In this document: positions 20,001 to 26,216 of the stretch, one piece after another
How the letters are laid out: every line of letters begins with the position of its first letter
Position numbering within the stretch: position 1 is the first letter of the stretch
From: Rhodoblastus sphagnicola
Lineage (GTDB): Bacteria; Pseudomonadota; Alphaproteobacteria; Rhizobiales; Beijerinckiaceae
Direction: 5' to 3'
DNA: 44,798 nucleotides
Assembly (NCBI RefSeq): GCF_002937075.1
Contig: NZ_NHSJ01000051.1
Location: 1 to 44,798, forward strand
Notes under the pieces: model-generated
What the model was told of the DNA's origin: nothing
Database searches by the model: none
Seen by the model: only the letters and a program-made list of their open reading frames with translations
Program-made: the position numbers and the translations under genes

Positions 20001-23000
20001 GGCGACCTGCGGCTCGAAGGCAGCATCACCGACGGGTTCTTTCAGTTCGCCGATCCCAACGCGCCGGCCCCTTTAAGCATCAGCGCGAATGGTTACTTCA
20101 GCGCTGGTTGGCCGGGGGCGTACCCGGATAACATTCGCTTCGATATTGGTTATTCAAACGCGGTGTATTACGGGGGGATCAAGGTGATCTCGGCCGGCGG
20201 ATCCGGCTCGCCCTACAACTCCGCCGGTAATTCGCCAACCGCGGCCACCACCGGCGACACGCTGGCGAATTCGGTGGTGTTCCCATTGGTCTGCAGCGAC
20301 GCCGCTTGCTCAAATTCCAGCGCTGTCGCTTCGACGACCTACAAATTGGTGGCCGGGGCGGCATTGCGCCGGGGTGCGGGCGGTTTGACGGCGTCGGTCA
20401 ATCCGATGATGATAAATGCCGACAGCAGAGCAACATTCTCCATGGCGCCGACGACGAGTCGGAGCGTGACCAATTCCGGTGCTTACACCTTTCTGTTCCC
20501 GACGGCGGATGACGGCTGGGGCGACTACATCGGTGGATGGGCAAGCGTTGACGATTTCGTCGCTGCCGTGGGGCCAGGAATGGTCGTCACTTTCGACGCC
20601 AGCGATTATTCCGGCTGGTACGGCATCATGAACGTTGCGAACCTCACGACGGCCTTTTCCGCCGATCTGCAATCCGGCTCGGTCCCGGCGGAGTTGGCCA
20701 ATTTGATCGCACAATACGGCGCGCCAAAAATCAACCCTGGATATATACAGGCGCCGGCGGCGGTGGTCGCCTATTTCGTAAAGCATTATAACTTCGCTAT
20801 GGCTCTCCTGCAGGACGTCAATGCCGCATACGCGGATGCGGGAAAGACCTCGCCATTTCCGGCAATCGGAACATCGACGCTGACCACCCGCAATATGATC
20901 TGCACCGGCGCCGGCAGCATCAGCCTCGCCGCCGCCGGCGATGTCGATCTGACCGGTGGGGTGGCGACGAACAGCGTCAGTGACGCGGTCGCGGTCTATA
21001 CCGTCGGCCAGCGCGCCTCCACCACGGCGACCACCGCGCGCGACGTTTCCACCGGCTCCATGGCGGCTGTCAACCTCGCCGCCAACATGGTGACGGGCGG
21101 GCTCTATCTCAGCAATGGCGGCGACATCGGCATCAGGGCCGGCGGCGACGTGCTGGGGCGCAGCGGCAGTCTGATTGCGAACATCTATGGCGCCCCGAAC
21201 ACCACGACGGACTGGATCAGCCTAGACAATATCGTTCCCTCGATCAGCAATCTGGTCGATCGGCATCTGAAACCGTCCGGCTTCAAGACTGGCGTCGGCG
21301 CATTGGCCGGTGGCGACATCACCATCTCGGCCGGCCACGACATCAACGACGTGCCGGCGATCTCGACGTCGGCGATCCGCACCGTGGCGCTGACGCTGGC
21401 CGACGGTCGCAGCGCCAAGGCCATGCAATACCTCGGCGACAGCGATGTCGCTTTCACCGCCGGCCGCGACATCCTCGGCGGGCGGGTCAGCGTCAGTTCC
21501 GGCGCCGCGACGCTCGCCGCCCAACGCGATATCGCCGCCGCCGCCGGCAGCGCGCTGATCGGGTCAAATCTGACCACGGGCTTCGATCGCAAGACCCTTC
21601 TGAGCTTCGACAATGCGACCGCGACCGCCACGGCGGGCCGCGACCTCGCGCTGCGGCCCGGGTCGGCCGGCTTGTCGCTGTCGCTGCTTGCCGCCGGCGA
21701 CGTCTCGATCGTCGGAGACTACGGCAACAGCATTCTTCCGGGCAGCGTCAGCATCGCGGCGCTGACCGGGGACATGACCTTCAACGTGCTCAACAGCGCC
21801 GTCGATTGGGCGTCGTTCACGATGATGCCGGACCCCGACGGGCAGCTGGCGCTGCTGGCCGGCGGCAGCATCAATCCGGTGACAATCGTCATGAGCGACG
21901 TCGATCCCGCGAACCTGGCCTCCGCGCCGTTCTTCCCGACCGGCGCCACCCACGCGGTCAGCAGCAACGGCCTTCCGGTGGCGACATCGACCACCACCGA
22001 GGCGCAGAAGCGGCTGTTCCACAACGAGAATATCACCCACGCGGGCGACCCGCTGCCGGTGTTCGTCGCCGCGGGCGGCGACATCCTCGACGTCACCCTG
22101 GCGGCGCCGAAGCAGGCGCGCATCATCGCCGGCGGCGACATCGTCAACATGATGTTCTTCGGCCAGAACCTGGCCGCCACCGACATCACCCGCATCGCCG
22201 CCGGCGGCGACATCACCGCCACCGCGTCGCAGGTGGTCAATGCCGCCAAGGTCACGCTGCCGACGCTGCACGGCAACACTTTCGTGATCGGCGGCCCCGG
22301 CGCGTTCTTCCTCGAGGCCGGCGGCGACATCGGGCCGTTCCTCAACTCCTCGGTGACCCAGGTCAGCTCTCACTCGATCGCCTGCGGCTGCGACATCTCG
22401 ACGCCGACCACCTTCGGCGGCGGCGTGATGTCCGTCGGCTACGACTGGAATCCCTGGCTGAAGAGCGCGGTGACGACGGGCGGCGGCGGCGCCGATCTCT
22501 ATGTGATGTTCGGGCTCGGCGCGATTGGCGCCGACTACAGCGCGCTGCGCGACCGCTATGTCGATCCGGCCAATGTTTCGGCGCTGACCTGGGGCGGCTA
22601 TGGCGCGCAGTTGGCGCAATGGATGAAGACGCGCCACGCCGCGGCGCTGCTGGCGGCCTTTGGCGCCACCGCGGTCAGCGACAGCCAGGCCTACGCCGCC
22701 TTCACCGCGCTGTCGCCGCTGGAGCAGCGGATCTTCTTGCTGTCGGAGGTGTACTTCAACGAACTCGAACAGGTTGGGGTGACCACAAGCCCGTCCTATA
22801 TGAAATACAGCCGCGGCTATGAGGCGGTGAACACTTTGTTCCCGGCGGCTCACGGCTTCACCGCCAACGGCCTGGAAGGCGGCGCGGTCGATACCGCCCG
22901 CGTCCACACCGGCAATCTCGATCTGCGGCTTGCCACCTTGCAGACCACCCGCGGCGGCGACATCCGGCTGTTCGGGCCGGGCGGCGACGTCATCGCCGGC

Positions 23001-23858
23001 TCGGTGGTGCGCACCTCGACCCAGGCGGCGCGGCGCAACTACAGCATCGATGTGTATGGCGGCGCGGCGGCGTCGAACTGGGCCTACGCCAACGCCACCG
23101 CGATCGACAAAATCCCGGTCGGTCTCGAAGGCATTTTGACGTTGCGCGGCGGCTCGGTGTCGAGTTTCACCGACGGCAGCCTGGTGCTGAACCAGAGCAG
23201 GCTGTTCACCCAGAATGGAGGTGACATTCTGGCGTGGTCCTCGAACGGCGATCTCAACGCCGGACAGGGGCCAAAAACCTCGGCCAACTTCCCACCGGTG
23301 GTGGTGGATTTCAACTGGGACCTGTATGGCGAGGTCGATGAGCAGGCCGGGGTGTCCGGCGCCGGCATCGCCGCGTTCCAGCCTGCGGTCGGCATCAAGG
23401 CGCCCGACGTCTATCTCTTGGCGCCTCGCGGCATCGTCGATGCCGGCGACGCCGGCGTCCGGGTCGCGGGCAATCTGTCGATCGTCGCCTATCAGGTCCG
23501 CAACGGCGACAATTTCCAGGTTGGCGGCGCCGTCACCGGGCTGCAAATGCCGGCGGCGGCGCCGGCGGCGCTGACCACGTCGACCCAGGACAACGCCGCC
23601 AACAACGCGGTCAAGGACGTTACCCAGACCGGCCCAAGTGACCGGCCGTCGGTGATCATCGTCGAGGTGATCGGCTATGGCGGCGGCAGCGGCGATACGC
23701 CTCCCGCGCCTAAGGAGGACGACGAACGCCGCAGCAAGCGCAGCGAGTTGCAAAGCCCGGACCCGCGTAGTCGCTACCAGGTGGTTGGCGTCGGCGCGCT
23801 CACCGAGGCGCAGGCCGTGCGGCTTGCCGACGAGAAGCGGGCGCAACTCGGCCGGTGA
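11052..23858 (+). CDS. giant TpsA exoprotein, filamentous-haemagglutinin family with DUF3739-type C-terminus
   Basis: This 4268-residue secreted adhesin-like protein uses two-partner secretion. An extended basic N-terminus (MFVRKPRRHRRNK) leads into a signal peptide ending near LLLAAPANA. A Gly run and an Ala/Gln-rich segment (about 55-130) then precede the TPS secretion domain. That domain carries the hallmarks IMSWDSFNVG (about 172-181), NWVALNRVLG and VLVINQNGIIFGGGAQVNVGSLIAS (near 223-247). The rest is thousands of residues of parallel beta-helix repeats rich in GGDI, GAIT and SGG turns. Towards the C-terminus, HNENITHAGDPLPVFVAAGG and IVNMMFFGQNLAATDITRIAAGG mark the DUF3739-type region. 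A charged tail ends the protein. ATG at 11052 follows GGGG; an in-frame TTG at 11034 is less likely. TpsB is the next gene. Cysteine pairs occur at about 2237/2240, 3081/3086 and 3778/3780. Confidence 0.93.
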   Translation: MFVRKPRRHRRNKAVLNRGMRIPNPGDAVSPHTLLAGVSALALLLLLAAPANARSLGGGGGGGGYSGSGAVSAATSAASDAAQMAAAAAKQSQASLQRATQALQAAQAAARAAARAGNSSFNGLGPGALNPVANPNSTTDGLTAWTGASLPTQNISNGRYDVNVRQTQSRAIMSWDSFNVGSATKLTFDQQGNANWVALNRVLGNAAAPSRILGAIKADGAVLVINQNGIIFGGGAQVNVGSLIASTLEIGRSADGAVARSIAQRNGEFLQYGLTGYAETNGTSPTFQGLTSNPSGTNAAAVTVEQGALVNAADGGMILLMAPNVSNAGTLSVAAGQVSLASGGNGVNLGAYDGSATSADPYIRGHGVGSWGGTVSNSGLIEADRGYISIGSQGGATVNSGILGATTSVSRNGAVDVKGDTIRLAPGSIINIAADANGETIPQDSSSLSAFKSSQVRISSLNVTMESGAAISAPSGAVTIGVAAGSGLEDVGNRYNDVIGHITIESGATIDVSGLKDVSAPVSSYNLSLLLKKNELADSGGYQNSFLNGAKVMIDARLSGARSDGVAWIGSPLLSAAAYYEAVGVTAAQLMTKGGAVILGANGGVTSTGAAPSVTVKSGATIDISGGWVTYEAGLVTTTKLLTNTGLIVDIGSADLSNTYVAIASSGFTRNHAHWGVTETWTNPLRSDGRYESAYAEGRDAGSLTVKSAQVSLDDVLYGQVYPGLRQIAKGEAGSGKTSVYGDLRKAQAANTQLPTGGMLLVQQLGKSSSNDATVGGGDIRVVAASDYAPASGVTVLSDALLSGSGLSQVSLWTSGAISVAGNATVSLAAGGVFDAYAGRSINIAGAVTAPAGAIQLQTANFTTKGSVFRSDDDALAPGSFDIKVTGALSVAGRWVNDFGKTGFDIAGPAYLDGGRISMLSAASVADGSGIVNTGAISSTDVSGSILLSDAKLIDLSGGGRVAFDGSLKLTGKGGNLALINQSAFYQLKNVNYGTTEVYTYFGDLTGFRARYEFLPGYSAPNVINPTAIASTVQFDPSVIKAAGFTGGGAFTLWAPDVAFGSGSVDDTALATAIPLDFFQKGFATYNITSYKTVLLPNAFVNASGVSLGGANAVLQTQTYSVKAGETLLLSQALLPSVLTGEQTTALRSLATDADVKTLLTASAPAEVWDQKPVNLTLDGMVELKVDAGGSIVSAPGAVLTVAKLLNQGGIRLRGGSIVRQQTLPEAFTGYETIHAAHALSDVFTVENDGAIVETKASKVSGATNADVAMTSMVYLLGDLEASDGVVLGAGSVTDLSGVSVINPRATDAGGRFDATVRSGKVYAGGSIVLTSPKTTLKTGFYGAARLAALQTTSGSYQPGGTLTIEAGAAVNLDGAADRFDLPSLSLTTAATSLARRDLTPTAVWSDAGAITAPNGFTISSNAVLSAKGGSDDAEGGALQLSDVVLTQSVADAANELSADQIKASGFTTLAALGSLSSQGDVSLALGRALVVSSRPWDIGQDAGKPDVANANAVVIKSGGDLAITAPYIGLASSMDVLSSDNAGAAASNGVTLHASKAFDISGAVLFDRSVANVNLISDGDLRLIGVQDYRISYFKTTTITNTALTGKLIVNGDLAIAAAQIYPTTGATFTIKTNQAAGSISFARSTATLPDAPYSAGGSLTVQAPTIVQGGVIRAPLGSLTLAATGDLTLTDGSYTEVSANGLSIPYGATTDGIEWYFSPTGGDAISAPPAKLLTLRGDSIKVTSGAVVNVSGGGDVTAYEFAAGAGGSRDVLNSYNDDAYTSKTGYTYAGGAQPYAIVPGLSDKAVAAYDPVYSANYAALSSVNGVGKRVLIDIGQGLKWYTLLPAQYATLPGGVLVVEQTGAARLAVGGAYTRADGTELAVGSYGDALSGAAQSSPALFAVQSQSVFEKFSAIKLTSGDSYFAKLAAKKKTVTPALAVDAGRLVLNASSTLLIDAAVRAASGEGGRGAKVDVGGAVIDIVSALPAQPSAGRLTVTASSLSNLNAESLLVGATRADNADGTTTLAVSAGSITLGNDAAHPIAAGEIVLAAKGGITIADGAAITAIGTMADRRDGVYRIGDSSTPGAGALLRVANGPERLTSRTNFSNAASLSVGAATLTGAAIMFDSSGGVTLSDALALNNAKTVALGAARIGVGVTDPNYQGVVVTAGLQAVLAQTAARLTLRSQTAIDFADGSYRFGDLRLDASMLAGAQGGAVTVNADSVTLGNSATSGYACDSCLAKSGSLEIKAGSIHFSGGLVATKATTTAATVTTTLKADTRVVIPAGTMIWSSNFGYQKLLDATPVLLPAGTVVTLDAGTGVVSQLNAGTTLQAGSEITISGLSFNAGGLNVTLPEGARYLSGTAVWTYGANQAVKLDGSVSVTLPTGTTLALSAAVALQSKDFFGGVTLSASNGVFVTGQNAGLNTGAGALTLHTPYLGDRAVSAAAGATVIPDLTLTTSGALSIDNLGAAALDLAKLGGIPGAALSLRGGSVAVSGSTLHASAGLVELISASALSLSNGAVVEAPGYVAMFGDATDSTTASAAGGVVRLTAKAGDITLGAGTLVSVAGGAGNAGRLDISAVAGNVVFGGAIDGAARSGGGGVFALESGGGVDLVALNTLAGSYGFTGGFELHSHAGDLVLDAGQILKSGSVALTADGGFVRIAGAIDTSGVNGGDIALWGNRGVALTSTAKLDAHANGYADTDPRKAAAGDVTLGSDFITGSTSTGADGVISGASGAITIAAGARIDISAHRPGNRAIPLASGYGYSYVDGDSGGTLTLRAPVIDNGAGRQTVNVNVASASSVVGAKSVVIEAFRRWDLKAVAASGLFTGVTYNAATNAVTLDVGADLDTANANGTRASVGGLNFLGDEGAGTLSTFVQTLDISSAYGQLGGLAAQSNFQVRPGLDLAHDGDITLASTWNFGAGVVNVDAAVAAGAMIGSGSSASVVSGKEGEVLGRFTRMLYRTGGSALGGAPVLALRAVGDLRLEGSITDGFFQFADPNAPAPLSISANGYFSAGWPGAYPDNIRFDIGYSNAVYYGGIKVISAGGSGSPYNSAGNSPTAATTGDTLANSVVFPLVCSDAACSNSSAVASTTYKLVAGAALRRGAGGLTASVNPMMINADSRATFSMAPTTSRSVTNSGAYTFLFPTADDGWGDYIGGWASVDDFVAAVGPGMVVTFDASDYSGWYGIMNVANLTTAFSADLQSGSVPAELANLIAQYGAPKINPGYIQAPAAVVAYFVKHYNFAMALLQDVNAAYADAGKTSPFPAIGTSTLTTRNMICTGAGSISLAAAGDVDLTGGVATNSVSDAVAVYTVGQRASTTATTARDVSTGSMAAVNLAANMVTGGLYLSNGGDIGIRAGGDVLGRSGSLIANIYGAPNTTTDWISLDNIVPSISNLVDRHLKPSGFKTGVGALAGGDITISAGHDINDVPAISTSAIRTVALTLADGRSAKAMQYLGDSDVAFTAGRDILGGRVSVSSGAATLAAQRDIAAAAGSALIGSNLTTGFDRKTLLSFDNATATATAGRDLALRPGSAGLSLSLLAAGDVSIVGDYGNSILPGSVSIAALTGDMTFNVLNSAVDWASFTMMPDPDGQLALLAGGSINPVTIVMSDVDPANLASAPFFPTGATHAVSSNGLPVATSTTTEAQKRLFHNENITHAGDPLPVFVAAGGDILDVTLAAPKQARIIAGGDIVNMMFFGQNLAATDITRIAAGGDITATASQVVNAAKVTLPTLHGNTFVIGGPGAFFLEAGGDIGPFLNSSVTQVSSHSIACGCDISTPTTFGGGVMSVGYDWNPWLKSAVTTGGGGADLYVMFGLGAIGADYSALRDRYVDPANVSALTWGGYGAQLAQWMKTRHAAALLAAFGATAVSDSQAYAAFTALSPLEQRIFLLSEVYFNELEQVGVTTSPSYMKYSRGYEAVNTLFPAAHGFTANGLEGGAVDTARVHTGNLDLRLATLQTTRGGDIRLFGPGGDVIAGSVVRTSTQAARRNYSIDVYGGAAASNWAYANATAIDKIPVGLEGILTLRGGSVSSFTDGSLVLNQSRLFTQNGGDILAWSSNGDLNAGQGPKTSANFPPVVVDFNWDLYGEVDEQAGVSGAGIAAFQPAVGIKAPDVYLLAPRGIVDAGDAGVRVAGNLSIVAYQVRNGDNFQVGGAVTGLQMPAAAPAALTTSTQDNAANNAVKDVTQTGPSDRPSVIIVEVIGYGGGSGDTPPAPKEDDERRSKRSELQSPDPRSRYQVVGVGALTEAQAVRLADEKRAQLGR
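18841..23858 (+). repeat. region duplicated in inverted orientation at 39690-44798
   Basis: From GVFALESGGGVDLVALNTL to the stop codon, the 3' 5 kb of the first tpsA is closely similar to the visible part of the second tpsA on the other strand. Long blocks are almost identical in protein (for example SGKEGEVLGRFTRMLYRTGG). Similarity breaks mainly in one cassette near 20073-20890 and in shorter patches near 21160-21260, 21560-21720 and 22340-22430. True DNA identity needs an alignment. Confidence 0.8.
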
Positions 23859-24238
23859 ATGCTGGCGCGTTCGTTTGACGGGTCCAATTGCTGTTGGCGG
23901 GACGCCCGCCCGGTTCAATAGGCTCCCGTCGCCTGGCTGCAAGCCGATGGACTGCCCTGACGCCTTTCAGCGCATGTCCCATGCAATACGGCGTCTGTCC
24001 GAACTCGTCATTGATTGATCGATGACAAGGGGGAGGCGCATGTTCGGACGGCGATGGTTACAGAGGCGGCGGCTATCCTTACGGTGCTGAAGCCGTATTC
24101 CGGGCTGCATCGGCGGATCACGGAACCGCGCCACTGCTGCATCGTGGTTGCGCCATCGCTTATTTCGCGCAAGCCGAGCGACGGCTCTCGACAACCGAGG
24201 GCCCATTACGAAAGCCGCCTCCTTCACCATTGTCAATT
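23859..24238. other. gap between tpsA and tpsB, proximal part
   Basis: No supported gene is seen. Small frames on both strands lack recognisable domains. The distal part of the gap carries the attenuator-like structure listed next. Confidence 0.45.
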
Positions 24239-24322
24239 ATGAACAGATGCTTGCAACGGCGGGCTGTGTTTCCGGGATCATGTTGAGGCAACAGAGCCCG
24301 CCAGCGCACAGGCGGGTTTTTC
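24239..24322 (+). promoter_or_regulatory. attenuator-like leader before tpsB
   Basis: Three mutually exclusive RNA segments can be seen. Segment 1, GGCGGGCTGTGTT (24258-24270), pairs with segment 2, AACAGAGCCCGCC (24290-24302), with one mismatch. Segment 2's CCCGCC (24297-24302) can instead pair with segment 3, GGCGGG (24311-24316), which is followed by TTTTTCTT. A 15-codon ORF (24239-24286, MNRCLQRRAVFPGSC) covers segment 1 and stops just before segment 2, as a leader peptide would, though it lacks a clear ribosome site. The layout suggests conditional termination between tpsA and the tpsB-exb-tonB operon. This is inferred from base pairing only. Confidence 0.5.
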
Positions 24323-24324
24323 TT
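24297..24324 (+). terminator. Rho-independent terminator upstream of tpsB
   Basis: CCCGCC (24297-24302), an 8-base loop, GGCGGG (24311-24316) and TTTTTCTT form a standard intrinsic terminator on the plus strand. It lies 45 bases before the tpsB start, so it would either end tpsA transcription or act as the terminator of an attenuator. Confidence 0.75.
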
Positions 24325-24368
24325 AGGAAGATTTTGCAGGTTAGGTCAGGCCCAGTTGTCTTAAAGTC

Positions 24369-26216
24369 ATGGCCGCGTTGACGAAGGTGAAGAACCTCGT
24401 CGATGCGCGGATCGGTTTCGAGACAGGCGGGCGTTTCGTGCGAAGACGATTGAACGACAGGATGCGCAGGCTGGGGTCTGCGCAATGGGTGGCTTTGTAC
24501 CTGAAAATGACGCCGATGGTCGTGGCGGGCGGCGTTCTTGCCGTCGATCCGGCGTTGGCGGCTCAGACCGATCAATCGACTGTCGCCAACGCCCCGGCAA
24601 AATCGGCATCCGCGAAGGCGGCGGGCGCCGCCGCCAAGGCGCAAGCGCCCAGCGCGCCCTCCACCCCCGCCTCTCCCGCGCCGCCGCAGCATTTCGACAT
24701 CGACGATTTCACGGTGATCGGGGCGGACAAGCTGCCCGAGATTGATCTCGACACGGCGATCTACCCGTTCCTGGGGCCGAACCGCACGCCGGACGATGTG
24801 GAGAAAGCGCGAGCGGCGCTCGAGAAAGCCTATCACGACAAGGGCTACCAAACCGTCAGCGTCTCCGTGCCGGCGCAGAATGTCGGAAACAAGGTCGTCC
24901 GGCTGCAGGTCGCCGAGATGAAGGTCGGCCGGCTGCGGGTCAAGAATTCGCGCTATTTCGACACGGACAAGATCAAGGAGAATGCGCCTTCTTTGAAGGA
25001 GGGCGGTCTGCCCGAGTTCGGGGCGGTGACCAAGGATATCATGGCGCTCAACCAATGGCCGGACCGGAAGGTGACGCCAGTGCTGCGCGCGGGCGTGGCG
25101 CCTGGCACGGTCGATGTGGATCTGAACGTCGAGGACAAGCTTCCGGTCCACGGCGCGCTGGAATACAACAATCGTAACTCGCCCAATACGACATCGTCGC
25201 GGCTCAACGCCACGGTTCACTACGACAATCTCTGGCAGCTCGGGCATTCGCTGAGCCTGAGCTATCAGGTCGCGCCGGAACGTCCCTCCGATGCGCAGGT
25301 GTTTTCCGGATCCTATCTGGCCCGCGCGCCGGGCGTCGACTGGTTGAGCCTGCTGGTCTATGGCGTCAAGTCGGAAAGCAGTGTTGGAACAGTTGGCGGC
25401 GTGAGCATCATCGGTCCCGGCGAGATTGTCGGCGCGCGCGCGGTGATGACGTTGCCTACGCGGGAGGGGTTCTTCCATACGCTGTCGGCCGGCCTCGATT
25501 ACAAGCACTTCGATCAGAGCGTCAAACTCGGCGCGGACGCGTTTTCCTCGCCGGTGACCTATTATCCGATGGTCGCCAGCTATGGCGCGACCTACCAGAG
25601 TGACGGTTTCGTCACGCAAATGAACGCCTCGGCGACGTCGAATATCGGCGCGCTCAGCAGCAGCACCGCCGACTTCGACGCCAAGCGTTACGCCGCGCAG
25701 CCGAGTTTCGCCCATTTCAACTTCGATCTCTCGCACACCCAGGAACTGGGCGAAGGCTTCCAGCTTTTTGGCAAGGTCCAGGCGCAGGCCGCCGACGGAC
25801 CGCTGGTCTCGTCTGAACAGTTCAGCATCGGCGGGCTTGATACCGTGCGCGGCTATCTCGAATCGGAGGTGCTTGGCGACAACGGCGTCGTCGGCAATAT
25901 CGAGCTTCGCTCTCCCGACGTCGGCGGTCTGCTGCAGGAGCAGTTGAAGAACGCCGGCGCAGAGAAGGCGGAGCCGATCATGGTGTTCAATGAATGGCGC
26001 CTGTTTGGCTTCACCGACGCCGGGCGCGCCTCGACATTGAGGCCGCTGCCAAGCCAACAGACGGAATTCTCGGTCTGGAGCTACGGCGTCGGCTCCCGCT
26101 TCAAGATATTCAACTACTTCAACGGCGTGCTCACCTTTGCTGTGCCGCAGATCAGCCAAACCTACACGCGCGCGGGGAACGAGCGCGTCAATTTCCGCTT
26201 CTGGGGTGAATTCTGA
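24369..26216 (+). CDS. TpsB outer-membrane transporter (ShlB/FhaC/HecB family)
   Basis: This 615-residue Omp85-superfamily transporter would export TpsA across the outer membrane. A long basic N-terminal extension precedes a signal-like segment (MTPMVVAGGVLAVDPALAA, about 50-66). A POTRA_2 domain follows at about 112-190 (FTVIGADKLPEIDLDTAIYP; DDVEKARAALEKAYHDKGYQTVSVSVP), then a second POTRA (GRLRVKNSRYFDTDKIKENAPSL). The 16-strand barrel begins near GALEYNNRNSPNTTSSRLN and includes the conserved loop motif GGLDTVRGYLESEVLGDNG (about residue 490). The protein ends in RVNFRFWGEF, with a terminal aromatic as in barrel proteins. The start is uncertain: ATG 24369 has no clear ribosome site and ATG 24462 is an alternative with a shorter signal peptide. 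The stop overlaps the next start by one base. Confidence 0.92.
   Translation: MAALTKVKNLVDARIGFETGGRFVRRRLNDRMRRLGSAQWVALYLKMTPMVVAGGVLAVDPALAAQTDQSTVANAPAKSASAKAAGAAAKAQAPSAPSTPASPAPPQHFDIDDFTVIGADKLPEIDLDTAIYPFLGPNRTPDDVEKARAALEKAYHDKGYQTVSVSVPAQNVGNKVVRLQVAEMKVGRLRVKNSRYFDTDKIKENAPSLKEGGLPEFGAVTKDIMALNQWPDRKVTPVLRAGVAPGTVDVDLNVEDKLPVHGALEYNNRNSPNTTSSRLNATVHYDNLWQLGHSLSLSYQVAPERPSDAQVFSGSYLARAPGVDWLSLLVYGVKSESSVGTVGGVSIIGPGEIVGARAVMTLPTREGFFHTLSAGLDYKHFDQSVKLGADAFSSPVTYYPMVASYGATYQSDGFVTQMNASATSNIGALSSSTADFDAKRYAAQPSFAHFNFDLSHTQELGEGFQLFGKVQAQAADGPLVSSEQFSIGGLDTVRGYLESEVLGDNGVVGNIELRSPDVGGLLQEQLKNAGAEKAEPIMVFNEWRLFGFTDAGRASTLRPLPSQQTEFSVWSYGVGSRFKIFNYFNGVLTFAVPQISQTYTRAGNERVNFRFWGEF

Noticed and set aside
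11205-23858. Tandem repeats in tpsA as a CRISPR or minisatellite
   Set aside because: The recurring GGCGGCGACATC-type units are codons of beta-helix turns with irregular spacing, not exact repeats with spacers.
21564-23942. 792-codon open frame on the minus strand across tpsA
   Set aside because: It is the antisense shadow of the GC-rich beta-helix repeats; its translation is Arg/Gly/His-rich low complexity with no domain, while the plus frame is a clear TpsA.
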